Source: Puia sp963703355
GTDB taxonomy: Bacteria; Bacteroidota; Bacteroidia; Chitinophagales; Chitinophagaceae
Direction: 5' to 3'
Assembly (NCBI GenBank): GCA_963703355.1
Contig: OY969813.1
Coordinates: forward strand, 1,674,001 to 1,738,000
DNA: 64,000 bases
Shown: piece by piece, positions 55,642-64,000 of the stretch
Numbering within the stretch: the stretch's first letter is position 1
Layout of the letters: each line of letters begins with the position of its first letter
Notes under the pieces: generated by a model
The model's input: only the letters and a program-made list of their open reading frames with translations
The model's database searches: none
What the model was told of the DNA's origin: nothing
Program-made: the position numbers and the translations under genes

Positions 55642-57417
55642 TTGTTCTACTTGAAATTCCTGCTTATCATATGGATTGCTTTGTGCTCCTGCCTGCAAGC
55701 AAGTAGTCAATATTATTTACGTGGCGAGATAACAGACGAACAAAAAAATCCATTAAGTAATGTTCGAATCAAACTTGCTTCGAGTGACTATCCGCTATAT
55801 TCTGGAACAAGCGGCGGTTTTGGATTCGCTGTTCCCAAGTCAATAGATACCATGACCATCGTGGCAGATGGGTTTTATACTTCAACTGTGCCGGTTTGTG
55901 CTGATAAATATCAGACGATTGTTTTGAAATCGCGTTTTGCCCCGCCACCAAAACCAACCAATCGTTTACTATCACTAACCAAAAATCTTTCTCCAGAAAT
56001 GCGAGACCGGTGGACCGTTGGTGCGGAAACCTATAGCTCACTTTTGGAAAATCCATTCGTTCCTGCCGATCAATTTCCTGAAACAGGATTTGCCGTTAAT
56101 ATCAATAAAGCATCTTACAGTAATATCAGGCGTTTTATAAATATGGACAATGTAGTTCCACCCGATGCGATTCGATTGGAGGAAATGATGAACTATTTTA
56201 ACATCCATTATAACGAACCCGGTGGCGACAGTATTTTTAATTATCAGTCAGCTATTTCATCCTGCCCATGGAATCCCGCCCATGAATTATTGTATATTAA
56301 TGTATGTGCAAGAAAAGCACAGCTCGATAATATTCCTCCTGCAAACCTCGTTTTTCTGATTGATGTTTCAGGATCCATGGACCTTCCCAATCGTCTTCCT
56401 TTATTGAAATCCGCATTTAGTCTGATGGTAAATAACCTGCGACAAATCGATACGGTTTCGATTGTCGTTTATGGTGGAGTAAATGCCGTATGGCTTCCTC
56501 CGACATGTGGTGCTGAAAAAAAGAAAATCCTTGAATCTATTGCCCAACTTGAAGCAAGTGGAGCAACTCCCGGCGAGAGTGGAATCAGAGCAGCCTATCG
56601 CCTTGCCAAAAGTACATTCATCAAGGGGGGTACGAATCGCGTGATACTTGCTACCGATGGCGATTTCAATGTGGGTGAGCAATCGGAGGAAGGACTCAAT
56701 CAACTGATTAATGGCTATCGTAATTCCGGAATTTATCTAACCTGCCTCGGTGTAGGAATGGGAAATTACAAAGATTCAAAACTGGAGGTTCTCGCCAACA
56801 GGGGAAAGGGAAACTTCGCCTATCTGGATAATGAAAAAGAAGCCGAAAAGGTTTTAATGGAAGAATTTGCACAAACCATATACGCCGTTGCCAAAGAAGC
56901 ATATATCGAAATACGCTTTGATCCGGCGCTGGTGAAAAATTATCGTCTTATAGGATTCGACAATAAATTAATAGCGATGCAGGATAGCACCAATGTTATC
57001 CAGGGAGGAGAAATCGGGTCAGGACATTCGCTGATGGCCCTCGTTGAAATTGATCCTGTAACACTGGAAACATCTGCTGTTACCCGCTCAGCTCCATTCG
57101 CCAAACTTTGGATGCACTATCAGCTTCCGGAGGGAAATATAAATAAGCTGGAAGAATATGACTTGCCGTATAATTATCGTCCATTTAATGATCTGCCTAA
57201 TTACTATCGATTCTCCGCGTCTGTTGCTTTATTCGGAGGCATGTTAAAAAAATCCACGTTCACTGAAAAAACAACCTGGGATGAGCTGGCACTTCTTGCC
57301 AAAACAAGTTACGACCCGAATGATGTATCGCAGACTGAATATCTGACACTGATCGACAAGGCGAAGAAAATATATCACAAGGAAAAAAAGAAAAAGAAAA
57401 CAGCGCAGGACCAATAA
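55642..57417 (+). CDS. von Willebrand factor A domain protein (YfbK-like) with carboxypeptidase-regulatory N-terminus
   Basis: A 591-residue exported protein starting at TTG. Signal peptide (1-22, WIALCSCLQASSQ), a carboxypeptidase-D regulatory-like beta-sandwich (about 23-95, YLRGEITDEQKNPLSNVRI), a YfbK-type linker (INKASYSNIRRFINMD, DAIRLEEMMNYF), and a vWA domain with the MIDAS motif FLIDVSGSMDLPNR (near 240), ATDGDFNVGEQ, and the C-terminal DUF3520-like region. Family members are common envelope proteins in Bacteroidota with undefined roles. A cysteine at the signal end could make it a lipoprotein, but the context is not a clear lipobox. Confidence 0.88.
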   Translation: MFYLKFLLIIWIALCSCLQASSQYYLRGEITDEQKNPLSNVRIKLASSDYPLYSGTSGGFGFAVPKSIDTMTIVADGFYTSTVPVCADKYQTIVLKSRFAPPPKPTNRLLSLTKNLSPEMRDRWTVGAETYSSLLENPFVPADQFPETGFAVNINKASYSNIRRFINMDNVVPPDAIRLEEMMNYFNIHYNEPGGDSIFNYQSAISSCPWNPAHELLYINVCARKAQLDNIPPANLVFLIDVSGSMDLPNRLPLLKSAFSLMVNNLRQIDTVSIVVYGGVNAVWLPPTCGAEKKKILESIAQLEASGATPGESGIRAAYRLAKSTFIKGGTNRVILATDGDFNVGEQSEEGLNQLINGYRNSGIYLTCLGVGMGNYKDSKLEVLANRGKGNFAYLDNEKEAEKVLMEEFAQTIYAVAKEAYIEIRFDPALVKNYRLIGFDNKLIAMQDSTNVIQGGEIGSGHSLMALVEIDPVTLETSAVTRSAPFAKLWMHYQLPEGNINKLEEYDLPYNYRPFNDLPNYYRFSASVALFGGMLKKSTFTEKTTWDELALLAKTSYDPNDVSQTEYLTLIDKAKKIYHKEKKKKKTAQDQ

Positions 57418-57461
57418 GGAATTTTGTAACGCTACCACTCGTTTGAAGATTCAGAATTACT

Positions 57462-57683
57462 TCATTGACCTTTTACTTTTTTACTCTTCGTTTCGTATTT
57501 AAGTTCCTTCAAAAAGTGCGCATGGGATTTACTCAACAACTGACTATATGAACTATGTTCGAAACTTGTTAAAGCTCCGGTGTTTTTATCCACCAGAGTA
57601 AGTCTTAGCAGACTGTCTTCATCCATCGAAAGATCCAGATCATATTTTAGCAAAATCTGTTTTAATTTAGTTGTGTTTCGCAT
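57462..57683 (-). CDS. Small conserved-type hypothetical protein (73 residues)
   Basis: I prefer the ATG at 57683 (MRNTTKLKQILLKYDLDLSM) over the TTG three codons upstream. The protein is soluble, charged, with a beta-rich middle (LLRLTLVDKNTGALTSFEHS) and a helical end (LLSKSHAHFLKELKYETK). Composition and frame look genuine. Function unknown. Confidence 0.7.
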   Translation of the reverse strand: MRNTTKLKQILLKYDLDLSMDEDSLLRLTLVDKNTGALTSFEHSSYSQLLSKSHAHFLKELKYETKSKKVKGQ

Positions 57684-57805
57684 TCGCGGCAAATATAAGA
57701 TTAAGGCGGAAGACTAAAAGCTAAAATCTCAAAGATGAAATAGATAGAAATTATGTGCATTATATTAATCCTTCAACCTTGCGCCCTCCGCCTCAAGCCT
57801 TAAAC

Positions 57806-58318
57806 ATGGATCTTGAAAAAGAATTATTGAAAAGGCAGACACTGGTTCAGTGTAATCGCATCGTCAAATATATTGGTGATAACGAATCGAAATTTGCCGA
57901 CCTCATGAAATTGTTTTTCAAAGGCGATTACAGGCTTACCCAGCACGCAGCTTGGCCAATGAGCTATTGCATACGTCAGCATCATTTTTTTGTGAAACCA
58001 TATTTCAAAAAATTTATTGACCAGCTTGCGAACCAACAATCCCATCCAGCTGCAAGGAGAAATATAGTCAGACTTCTTCAATTCGTTGAAGTACCGAAAA
58101 GATATCAGGGCAGATTGATGGATATCTGTTTCCAATTCATCAGCGATCCTGAAGAAGCCATTGCGGTAAAGGCATTTTCTCTTACTATACTCTCGAACTT
58201 CGGCGATACGTATCCCGAAATTCTTCCTGAAATAAAAACTGTTATAGAAGCACGGTGGTATGTCGAAACTCCTGCCTTCCGAAGTCGCGCCAGGAAGATT
58301 CTAAATAAACTGTCTTAA
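57806..58318 (+). CDS. HEAT/ARM-like helical repeat protein, function unknown
   Basis: A 170-residue protein from the ATG at 57806. An in-frame upstream start at 57755 would add residues read from low-complexity intergenic sequence and is less likely. The protein is almost all helical, with recurring patterns such as VKYIGDNESKFADLMKLF, ARRNIVRLLQFVEV and VKAFSLTILSNFGDTYPE that look like HEAT/ARM repeats. No catalytic motif is seen. It may be a protein-protein interaction scaffold. Confidence 0.75.
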   Translation: MDLEKELLKRQTLVQCNRIVKYIGDNESKFADLMKLFFKGDYRLTQHAAWPMSYCIRQHHFFVKPYFKKFIDQLANQQSHPAARRNIVRLLQFVEVPKRYQGRLMDICFQFISDPEEAIAVKAFSLTILSNFGDTYPEILPEIKTVIEARWYVETPAFRSRARKILNKLS

Positions 58319-58452
58319 CGCATACAGTCGTTGCATCAAAACCGTACAGCTTTTACCGATGATCAAAATGTAAAACACTGATTCTTAAATCCATAAATCA
58401 TGGCATCTTTTTGGCGTTCATGGAAGATATTTTGTTTATCAAAACTTCAGAT

Positions 58453-60873
58453 ATGCTCAAAAATTATATCCGTGTCGCCTGGCGCCAACTCAGTCGCCAT
58501 AAATTGTTTTCTGCGCTCAACGTATTTTGCCTGGCAATCGGAATTAGTTTTTGTCTGCTGATCGGTCAATATATCCTGCACGAGTCTTCCGTAAACTCAG
58601 ACCTTAAAAACGCACATCAGCAATATCTTTTGTACAGCGAATGGAAAATCAAAAATACAGGACCCGATATCACTACGGTGGGTCCTCTGAGTAAGGAACT
58701 TAAAAAAAATTATCCAAGCCTTGTTTCCAATTATTACCGTTTTAACCCTGTCACGAATGTACTTTCCGCAGGAGACAGACATTTCAAAGAGGACATTGCC
58801 ATAGGAGACACGACGTTGGTTTCAATGTATGGATTTCCGTTGTTGTATGGTGATCCGAATCATGCATTTACAAATAATACTTCTGCAGTTATCACAGAGG
58901 AATTTGCGCTCAAATTATTCGGTGATCGAAACGCAATCGGTAAAACAGTTACATTAACCAACACTACCGGTACCACAAGTAACTACAAAGTATCAGCTGT
59001 ATTGAAGTCGAAACCATTTAATTCGGTTACTAACCTGGTCGACCAGAAAGGATATGCCATATATGTACCCTTCGAAGGAAATGATTATTATCCAAGAGGT
59101 GGTGCAAGAGGAGGCACCGGCGAGGAAGACTGGAACCAGTTTTTTACCGTCAGTTTTATTCAGTTACAGCCGGGTATTCTTCCCGACCGACTGACAACTG
59201 TCGTTAAGGAAATGCTGAAACTGAATTCACCGGAAAACATCAATAAGAATCTGACTGTTAAGTTGGAACCCCTCGACAAATATTACCTAACCTCCAATAA
59301 TGGCAGTGTAGAAAAAACATTATCTATACTTTCACTTGTAGCGTTGAGTATTCTATTGCTCGCTGTTATCAATTTCGTCAATATCATGATGGGTACTTCC
59401 TTTTACCGAATCAAAGAAATTGGTTTAAGAAAAGTGTTCGGGGGACGAAGGAAACAACTTGTATTTCAATACCTCACTGAATCTATTGTACTTACGCTAT
59501 TTGCCGGTATTATATCAGTTCTCTTATACGGAATATTTCGACCCATTTTTAATGATGTGCTGAATACGAATCTCACTCCCATTAATGGATTCCGGATAAG
59601 GGAAATTTTATTTTTGTCGGTCCTTACTCTTGTTGTGGGTTCTCTTGCCGGTGTTTATCCCGCATTGATTTTAAGCGGATCGGAAATGGTGAACTCTGTG
59701 AAAGGAAAATTAAGTTCTGTCGACAAGGGTATATGGATGCGTAAATCATTACTGGTATTACAGTTCACTGTGGCGATTGCCGTATTTATATTTTCCATGA
59801 CCATTTCAAAACAAGTCAGATACTTTTTTAATACGGACCTTGGATATAATAAGGAACAGCTTCTGGTAGCAACTGCTTTTCCCAAACAATGGGATTCAGC
59901 CGGTGTTGCTAAAATGGAATCTTTACGGGATGGACTTCTTGGGGTAGCCGCTGTGAAAGATGCCACATTGTCTTTTGACATACCTGAGAGAACACCCCCG
60001 GGTCAATTGGGAGTTATACCTGAGGGAAGCAAAAACAATCAGCCAATCAGTGTGGAAACGAGTTCCGTTGATGAAAAATTCGCATCCACCTATGGCATAC
60101 AGTTAACTGAAGGCAGGTTCTTTAGAGATAAAATCGGTGGATTTGTGTCCGGTGAGGCGGTCATTAACGAATCTGCTTTGAAAAGTTTTGGATGGAAAAC
60201 CGCAGCAGGCAAAAAATTCACCATACCGAACCAGGGTGATGTAAATGTAGTAGGTGTTGTAAAAGATTTCCACCTGGCATCGCTGCATGAAATGATCAAA
60301 CCGCTTATCTTCTTTCATGTGAAAGACGGGAAAGCGTTCAGATATATGACCGTAAAATTACAAGCGGGTAATCTGGCCAGTTCCATCGATCAGATAAGAG
60401 CAGCCTGGAAGAAAGCTGCTCCTACTGCACCATTTGAATATTTTTTTATGGATGAAAAATTGCAATCCATGTACAATGCGGAATTGCAGTTAAAAAAAGC
60501 TGCGAACATAGCAACGGGCCTTATGTTACTCATCGTGTTGCTTGGCATATTTGGAGTGATGACGCTGGCACTCACCAGGCGACTAAAAGAAATCGCTGTA
60601 AGAAAAGTGCTGGGAGCTGAAATCCATAACATACTTTCGCTGTTTATAAAACAATATGCGGCACTACTGCTTATCGCGAATTTAATAGCATGGCCACTCG
60701 CCTACTATTATAGCAACCAGTGGTTGCAGCAATTTGCTTACCGGACGATTCAGCCTCTGAGTATCTATTTTACCGCAGGAATGATTGTAGCTGCCATAGC
60801 ATTGCTACTGATTATATCGCAATGTTTGAAAGCCGCCTTGCTGAATCCTGTTTCGAACCTGCGATCTGAATAA
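58453..60873 (+). CDS. ABC transporter permease (FtsX/MacB family)
   Basis: An 806-residue permease from the ATG at 58453 (MLKNYIRVAWRQLSRHKLFS), the usual start of this family; TTG 58411 and ATG 58420 lie upstream in frame. Two halves: each has a MacB-type periplasmic domain followed by an FtsX domain of three to four helices (about 280-420 and 690-800), with EIGLRKVFGGRRKQLVFQYL and EIAVRKVLGAEIHNILSLF. Four helices precede and follow the periplasmic parts. Such proteins act with an ABC ATPase, not present nearby, in lipoprotein or peptide export or in stress signalling. Confidence 0.9.
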   Translation: MLKNYIRVAWRQLSRHKLFSALNVFCLAIGISFCLLIGQYILHESSVNSDLKNAHQQYLLYSEWKIKNTGPDITTVGPLSKELKKNYPSLVSNYYRFNPVTNVLSAGDRHFKEDIAIGDTTLVSMYGFPLLYGDPNHAFTNNTSAVITEEFALKLFGDRNAIGKTVTLTNTTGTTSNYKVSAVLKSKPFNSVTNLVDQKGYAIYVPFEGNDYYPRGGARGGTGEEDWNQFFTVSFIQLQPGILPDRLTTVVKEMLKLNSPENINKNLTVKLEPLDKYYLTSNNGSVEKTLSILSLVALSILLLAVINFVNIMMGTSFYRIKEIGLRKVFGGRRKQLVFQYLTESIVLTLFAGIISVLLYGIFRPIFNDVLNTNLTPINGFRIREILFLSVLTLVVGSLAGVYPALILSGSEMVNSVKGKLSSVDKGIWMRKSLLVLQFTVAIAVFIFSMTISKQVRYFFNTDLGYNKEQLLVATAFPKQWDSAGVAKMESLRDGLLGVAAVKDATLSFDIPERTPPGQLGVIPEGSKNNQPISVETSSVDEKFASTYGIQLTEGRFFRDKIGGFVSGEAVINESALKSFGWKTAAGKKFTIPNQGDVNVVGVVKDFHLASLHEMIKPLIFFHVKDGKAFRYMTVKLQAGNLASSIDQIRAAWKKAAPTAPFEYFFMDEKLQSMYNAELQLKKAANIATGLMLLIVLLGIFGVMTLALTRRLKEIAVRKVLGAEIHNILSLFIKQYAALLLIANLIAWPLAYYYSNQWLQQFAYRTIQPLSIYFTAGMIVAAIALLLIISQCLKAALLNPVSNLRSE

Positions 60874-60904
60874 AATGGAGTTGTAATATACCTAAAACGG
60901 CCTT

Positions 60905-60960
60905 TCTTTACGTCTCTTTACGTCTCTTTACGTCTTTTTACGTCTTTTTAGCACTTTTTA
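60905..60960. repeat. 10-bp tandem repeats
   Basis: Four complete units of CGTCTYTTTA (60911-60950) with partial units on both sides, between the convergent permease and peroxiredoxin genes. The plus strand is T-rich with no clear hairpin. Confidence 0.9.
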
Positions 60961-60989
60961 TGTATTGACTTAATTTTGATAAGTTCCGT

Positions 60990-61451
60990 TTAAACAGAAG
61001 TCAGTCTTTCCAGGGCCTCCAGAATACCATCGGCGCCGGGATTGACGCCTGAAGGAGAAAGATGGTTCCAGCGTATTATCCCTTTAGCATCTAACAAAAA
61101 AAGTGCCCGGTTACTTCGCCCGGCTTTCTCATCATAAACGCCGTATTTTTTTGACACTTCGCCCTTGGGTTCAAAATCCGCCAGTAATCTAAAATGCAAA
61201 TTACGTGACTGGCAGAAAGCGGAGTGGCACCACTTTCCGTCAACCGATATTCCCAATAATTCAGCATTGTATTTTTTAAAATAACTAAGCGTCTCATTAT
61301 AAAGTGCCATCTGATCGCTGCAGACCGGACTCCAATCTGCCGGATAGAAAGCGAGTATCACATTTTTCCCTCTCATTTCATGAAGTGCAAATTTCTTACT
61401 GGGTTCAGCGTCCAATTCGAAATCAGGCGCCGGCATATTTATTTCGATCAT
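60990..61451 (-). CDS. Peroxiredoxin (AhpC/TSA, AhpE-like)
   Basis: A 153-residue thioredoxin-fold peroxiredoxin. The peroxidatic cysteine is C44 in FYPADWSPVCSDQM. Further motifs are ISVDGKWCHSAF (C75, C80 as possible resolving residues), RLLADFEPKGEVSKKYGVYD and GRSNRALFLLD. It reduces peroxides with an unidentified thiol donor. A minus-strand hairpin-plus-T-tract lies about 140 bp upstream of its start and might attenuate it. Confidence 0.92.
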   Translation of the reverse strand: MIEINMPAPDFELDAEPSKKFALHEMRGKNVILAFYPADWSPVCSDQMALYNETLSYFKKYNAELLGISVDGKWCHSAFCQSRNLHFRLLADFEPKGEVSKKYGVYDEKAGRSNRALFLLDAKGIIRWNHLSPSGVNPGADGILEALERLTSV

Positions 61452-62204
61452 TTTTATCTAAATATTAATGAATTGATCATCCAATTTTAAAACCCATGAT
61501 TCTTTTCGAAATAATCCAGTCTCAAATCTATGTCGTAATAACGGAAGGAACACAAAATCTTTAACGTACTGCAGCTACTCAAGAAAAAAGGCCAACTGTA
61601 AAAACAGGCGGCCTCATTTAAAACAAATTAAGCAATGGAAGTTTATAAATTGTTACCGTTAACGGTCAATTAACGTTTGGCAATTAACTCCATGCCTACA
61701 ACCTAAGGAGAGTCAAATAATATGCCCATCAGTTATTAATCTGCCAATTCAACGGCAAAATCGCGCCCACACGGCGTTTTACAGCATACACTTTTTTTAT
61801 CTAAAATCATATCATAGAATAAATCATTTCATTTTGAAAAAATATTTTCATTATGGAAAGAACCCTATTGAAACTGTTATTTACGATCTCATTTATTCTC
61901 TGCTAAAAGCCACTACCAAACTGAAAAATTTTTTTCATAATGGTAGTAAAATCCGGCTCCATATAACTTCAAAGCTTAATACTTAAAATAATGAAAGCCT
62001 TTCTGGTATTAGCTTTTATTGGGATTTAGCAATCTGAGACCTGAAGTGGTACATTTTTAGTCTTATTAGTTTCACCGTTCGGTTTTACAAATAATATTAT
62101 TCGTTCGATTGCTTTCCGAAGTTTCATGATCACAAATTTCCATTGTGATGTGGGACTGTCTTGCCAGATCAGCATTCATTCGTAACCAATAATTATCGTT
62201 AAAC
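61452..62204. other. Gene-poor interval with regulatory-looking elements
   Basis: 753 bp without a convincing gene. It contains a minus-strand terminator-like hairpin (61581-61613), a perfect 12-bp palindrome ACCGTTAACGGT (61655-61666), the direct repeat CAATTAAC at 61667 and 61681, and two mini-frames that read like signal peptides then stop: 61853-61906 (17 residues, ending FILC) and 61991-62029 (12 residues). The mini-frames may be remnants of decayed genes. Confidence 0.5.
61581..61613 (-). terminator. Minus-strand intrinsic terminator or attenuator
   Basis: Read on the minus strand: GGCC, two unpaired bases, CTGT, a 4-nt loop, ACAG, two unpaired bases, GGCC, then TTTTTTCTT. A GC-rich outer stem with a good T-tract. 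No annotated minus-strand gene lies upstream of it, so it would end an unseen transcript or attenuate the peroxiredoxin leader. Confidence 0.55.
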
Positions 62205-63677
62205 ATGAAACCAATTCCGTTTTTAATATTTTTTGCATTGATTTATTATACCGGATCCGGCAACATATCGGTTGTACATATGGATACCACTTTTAAGAGT
62301 ATAGATACCGGTATTGTCATTTCAGCAGATACTCCGGCCAGTGCACCATTTGCTTTTGGAGACTTTTCCTGGCTGAATGGAACCAGCAGAAAAACAAGTG
62401 CCCCCGCATTTGATTCGAAATATTTTACTGGCGACATCACTTTTGATTTTAACTATTCGCATTCTTACAATGATCCAATAGATAACACGGTTGTTGGTTC
62501 TACTGCCCTTGCAAGAGACAATGAACTACAACTTTCCTTTATGGGTGTTGGAGGTGATATTCATTACGGTAATATACGCGGACGCGTTATGATGCAATTT
62601 GGGACCAGATCCACCGTAGTGCCACGTAATGACGGAAGTTCATATAAGGGTCAGTATGATCTACAAACCATCTACCGGTATATCAGTGAAGCCTATGCAG
62701 GGTATCACTGGGACGTTTGGCATGGGATCAACCTGGACGCGGGTATATTCATGTCTTATATCGGGCTTTTTTCCTACAATAATTTTGAGAACTGGGGATA
62801 TCAGCCATCTTATACATCAGACAACACACCCTGGTTTTTCAATGGACTTCGACTGCAAACTTTCCCAAGTGATAAGTTGAAAATCGAACTGTGGCTTGTA
62901 AACGGCTGGCAGAGTTATGGTATGTTTAATCAGTCTCCTGGTGTAGGTGTTTCCATTTACTACAGACCGATAGAAAAGGAAGCCTTCGTGTTTAACAATT
63001 ACTATGGCAAAGATGACCAAGGTGCACCTGGAAGGTATCGTTACCACAGCGATAACAGTTATGAGCTCCGATATTTTAAACGTCCGAAGGGAGGTTTTAT
63101 AACACAGGCTGCTTTTAGCATCACAGGTGATTTTGGATTTGAAAATGGAGATGGCGTGGCACCATTCGGCACAAAATCAACAACAACTTCTCAGGGACTA
63201 CCCTCTCAGAATTTTATTAGCGGCATGATCTATAACAGGCTGTGGATGGGTGATCATTTTGCGTGGACAATCGGAGGCGGTTATATGCACAATCCGGGAC
63301 AATATCTGGTACTCGCTCCCACAGGATATGCAGATACACTGTATCAACATCAAACAGGCCCCGGTTCCACATTTGATGCCTGGGATTGCTCTACAAACAT
63401 TCAGTACATGCCAAGTCAGAATATGACGATCGGAATTGAATTCGTGCACAGGGCTATTCAGAATATCGGAGCAGCCCCGGGAACACCTCAATTGACAGGA
63501 TATTTCGCCGGCAAGGGTGGTGTAACGTCACCAACAGGATATGCAAACACGGGTACATATACTTACAGTTCCAGCGGCGCATCCATTGCCCCACCTCTAA
63601 ACAGTTGGGGAGGGTGGCAGCCGGATATGGTTAATTCAGAATCAAGGATCATACTTTCTTTCCTGGTCAGATTTTAA
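62205..63677 (+). CDS. Outer-membrane beta-barrel porin (BBP2-like)
   Basis: A 490-residue exported protein. After a hydrophobic N-terminus (MKPIPFLIFFALIYYTGSG) come many amphipathic strands of a porin-type barrel, including INLDAGIFMSYIGLFSYNNF, WFFNGLRLQTFPSDKLKIEL and a C-terminal strand ending in phenylalanine (SRIILSFLVRF). The motif of a central FMSYIGLFSYN region followed by YTSDNTPWFFNG matches the putative beta-barrel porin-2 family. Substrate unknown. The acyl carrier protein gene follows 9 bp after its stop, an unusual pairing. Confidence 0.82.
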   Translation: MKPIPFLIFFALIYYTGSGNISVVHMDTTFKSIDTGIVISADTPASAPFAFGDFSWLNGTSRKTSAPAFDSKYFTGDITFDFNYSHSYNDPIDNTVVGSTALARDNELQLSFMGVGGDIHYGNIRGRVMMQFGTRSTVVPRNDGSSYKGQYDLQTIYRYISEAYAGYHWDVWHGINLDAGIFMSYIGLFSYNNFENWGYQPSYTSDNTPWFFNGLRLQTFPSDKLKIELWLVNGWQSYGMFNQSPGVGVSIYYRPIEKEAFVFNNYYGKDDQGAPGRYRYHSDNSYELRYFKRPKGGFITQAAFSITGDFGFENGDGVAPFGTKSTTTSQGLPSQNFISGMIYNRLWMGDHFAWTIGGGYMHNPGQYLVLAPTGYADTLYQHQTGPGSTFDAWDCSTNIQYMPSQNMTIGIEFVHRAIQNIGAAPGTPQLTGYFAGKGGVTSPTGYANTGTYTYSSSGASIAPPLNSWGGWQPDMVNSESRIILSFLVRF

Positions 63678-63686
63678 AAAATCAAA

Positions 63687-63977
63687 ATGCAAGTAAATGA
63701 AAAAATAAATATTAAACATCTGTCATTGTCGCACATTTCAAACAATGATCCGATTGATATCATGGTCAGGGATCTACTGTCAGAAAAATTGGGGATCGAT
63801 TTTCATTCAATAAATGAAACCACCTGTCTCGCAGATGATCTTGACATCGATTCACTTGATTTAATAGAAACTATCACTGAATTAGAGAGAAAATTTAAAA
63901 TCAAAATAAGCGACGAAGACACTGAAAAATTAAAAACAGTCGGAGATATAATCCATTTTGTAAAAATTAAAATATAG
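63687..63977 (+). CDS. Acyl carrier protein
   Basis: A 96-residue acyl carrier protein. The phosphopantetheine site is DIDSLDLIE with S56, and the C-terminal helix reads IKISDEDTEKLKTVGDIIHF. It carries a longer N-terminus than the housekeeping ACP, and the genes flanking it here are not standard fatty acid synthesis genes, so it may serve a dedicated lipid or polyketide-like pathway lying to the right of the window. Confidence 0.9.
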   Translation: MQVNEKINIKHLSLSHISNNDPIDIMVRDLLSEKLGIDFHSINETTCLADDLDIDSLDLIETITELERKFKIKISDEDTEKLKTVGDIIHFVKIKI

Positions 63978-63982
63978 TTAAA

Positions 63983-64000
63983 ATGAAAACGAAACTGATA
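63983..64000 (+). CDS. Start of a further gene, cut by the window edge
   Basis: ATG AAA ACG AAA CTG ATA begins 5 bp after the acyl carrier protein stop. The spacing and the lysine-rich start suggest the next gene of the same operon. Only six codons are visible. Confidence 0.4.

Noticed and set aside
57755..57805. Upstream start for the HEAT-like protein
   Set aside because: The extra residues come from low-complexity intergenic repeat sequence; the ATG at 57806 gives a cleaner N-terminus.
58411..58452. Upstream TTG/ATG starts for the ABC permease
   Set aside because: The family consistently begins with the MLKNY-type sequence found at 58453.
1..64000. tRNA, rRNA, prophage or insertion sequence
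   Set aside because: No cloverleaf-like segment with the conserved T-loop, no transposase or integrase frame, and no terminal inverted repeats were recognised.

Overview
The window looks like the chromosome of a Bacteroidota bacterium, most like the Chitinophagaceae and relatives. It is AT-rich. It carries proteins ending in both kinds of type IX secretion (T9SS) sorting domain, a PorP/SprF-family outer-membrane protein, PKD-rich surface proteins, outer-membrane barrels, and many genes without a strong Shine-Dalgarno sequence, several starting at TTG. No rRNA, tRNA, CRISPR array, transposase or phage gene was seen.

Positions 1-7.7 kb hold the end of an initiating sugar transferase, an acyltransferase-3 protein, and a cassette resembling the mycobacterial polyprenyl-phosphoryl-D-arabinofuranose pathway: a DprE1-like oxidase and DprE2-like reductase on the minus strand, then a multi-membrane GT-C-like protein, a UbiA-fold phosphoribosyltransferase and a HAD phosphatase on the plus strand. 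Positions 7.8-15.5 kb hold two paralogous secreted proteins with an RCC1-like propeller. The larger contains four essentially identical tandem 570-bp units (eight PKD domains) and a T9SS tail; the smaller stops after one PKD domain.

Positions 15.6-26.3 kb form a minus-strand block. From its promoter end it encodes a Wzz/BY-kinase-like co-polymerase with eroded kinase motifs, an acyltransferase, a Wzx flippase, a glycosyltransferase, a 41-residue membrane protein, a Wzy-like polymerase, a half-length TolC-like protein, and a gluconate-dehydrogenase-subunit-3/GMC oxidoreductase pair. Upstream of it lies a 2348-residue T9SS-exported esterase with many beta-sandwich modules. Positions 34.0-39.4 kb hold a plus-strand glycan set (two GT2, one GT4, a sugar epimerase, an FkbM methyltransferase). 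Together these suggest a Wzx/Wzy-type surface glycan that is acylated, possibly methylated and possibly arabinosylated.

Positions 39.6-51.0 kb hold recG, two paralogous very large T9SS type-B cargo proteins, a PorP/SprF protein and a small outer-membrane barrel, all in one direction. Positions 51.1-61.5 kb are mostly housekeeping: a LOG-type phosphoribohydrolase, a sodium:solute symporter, an O-methyltransferase, a LysM glucosaminidase, HPRT, a von Willebrand A protein, two small conserved-looking proteins, an FtsX/MacB-type permease and a peroxiredoxin. A 753-bp gene-poor gap then precedes a beta-barrel porin, an acyl carrier protein and the start of another gene at the right edge. Short low-complexity repeats (GCGTTAAGC-like, 8-bp and 10-bp tandem units) fill several gaps in the right half.
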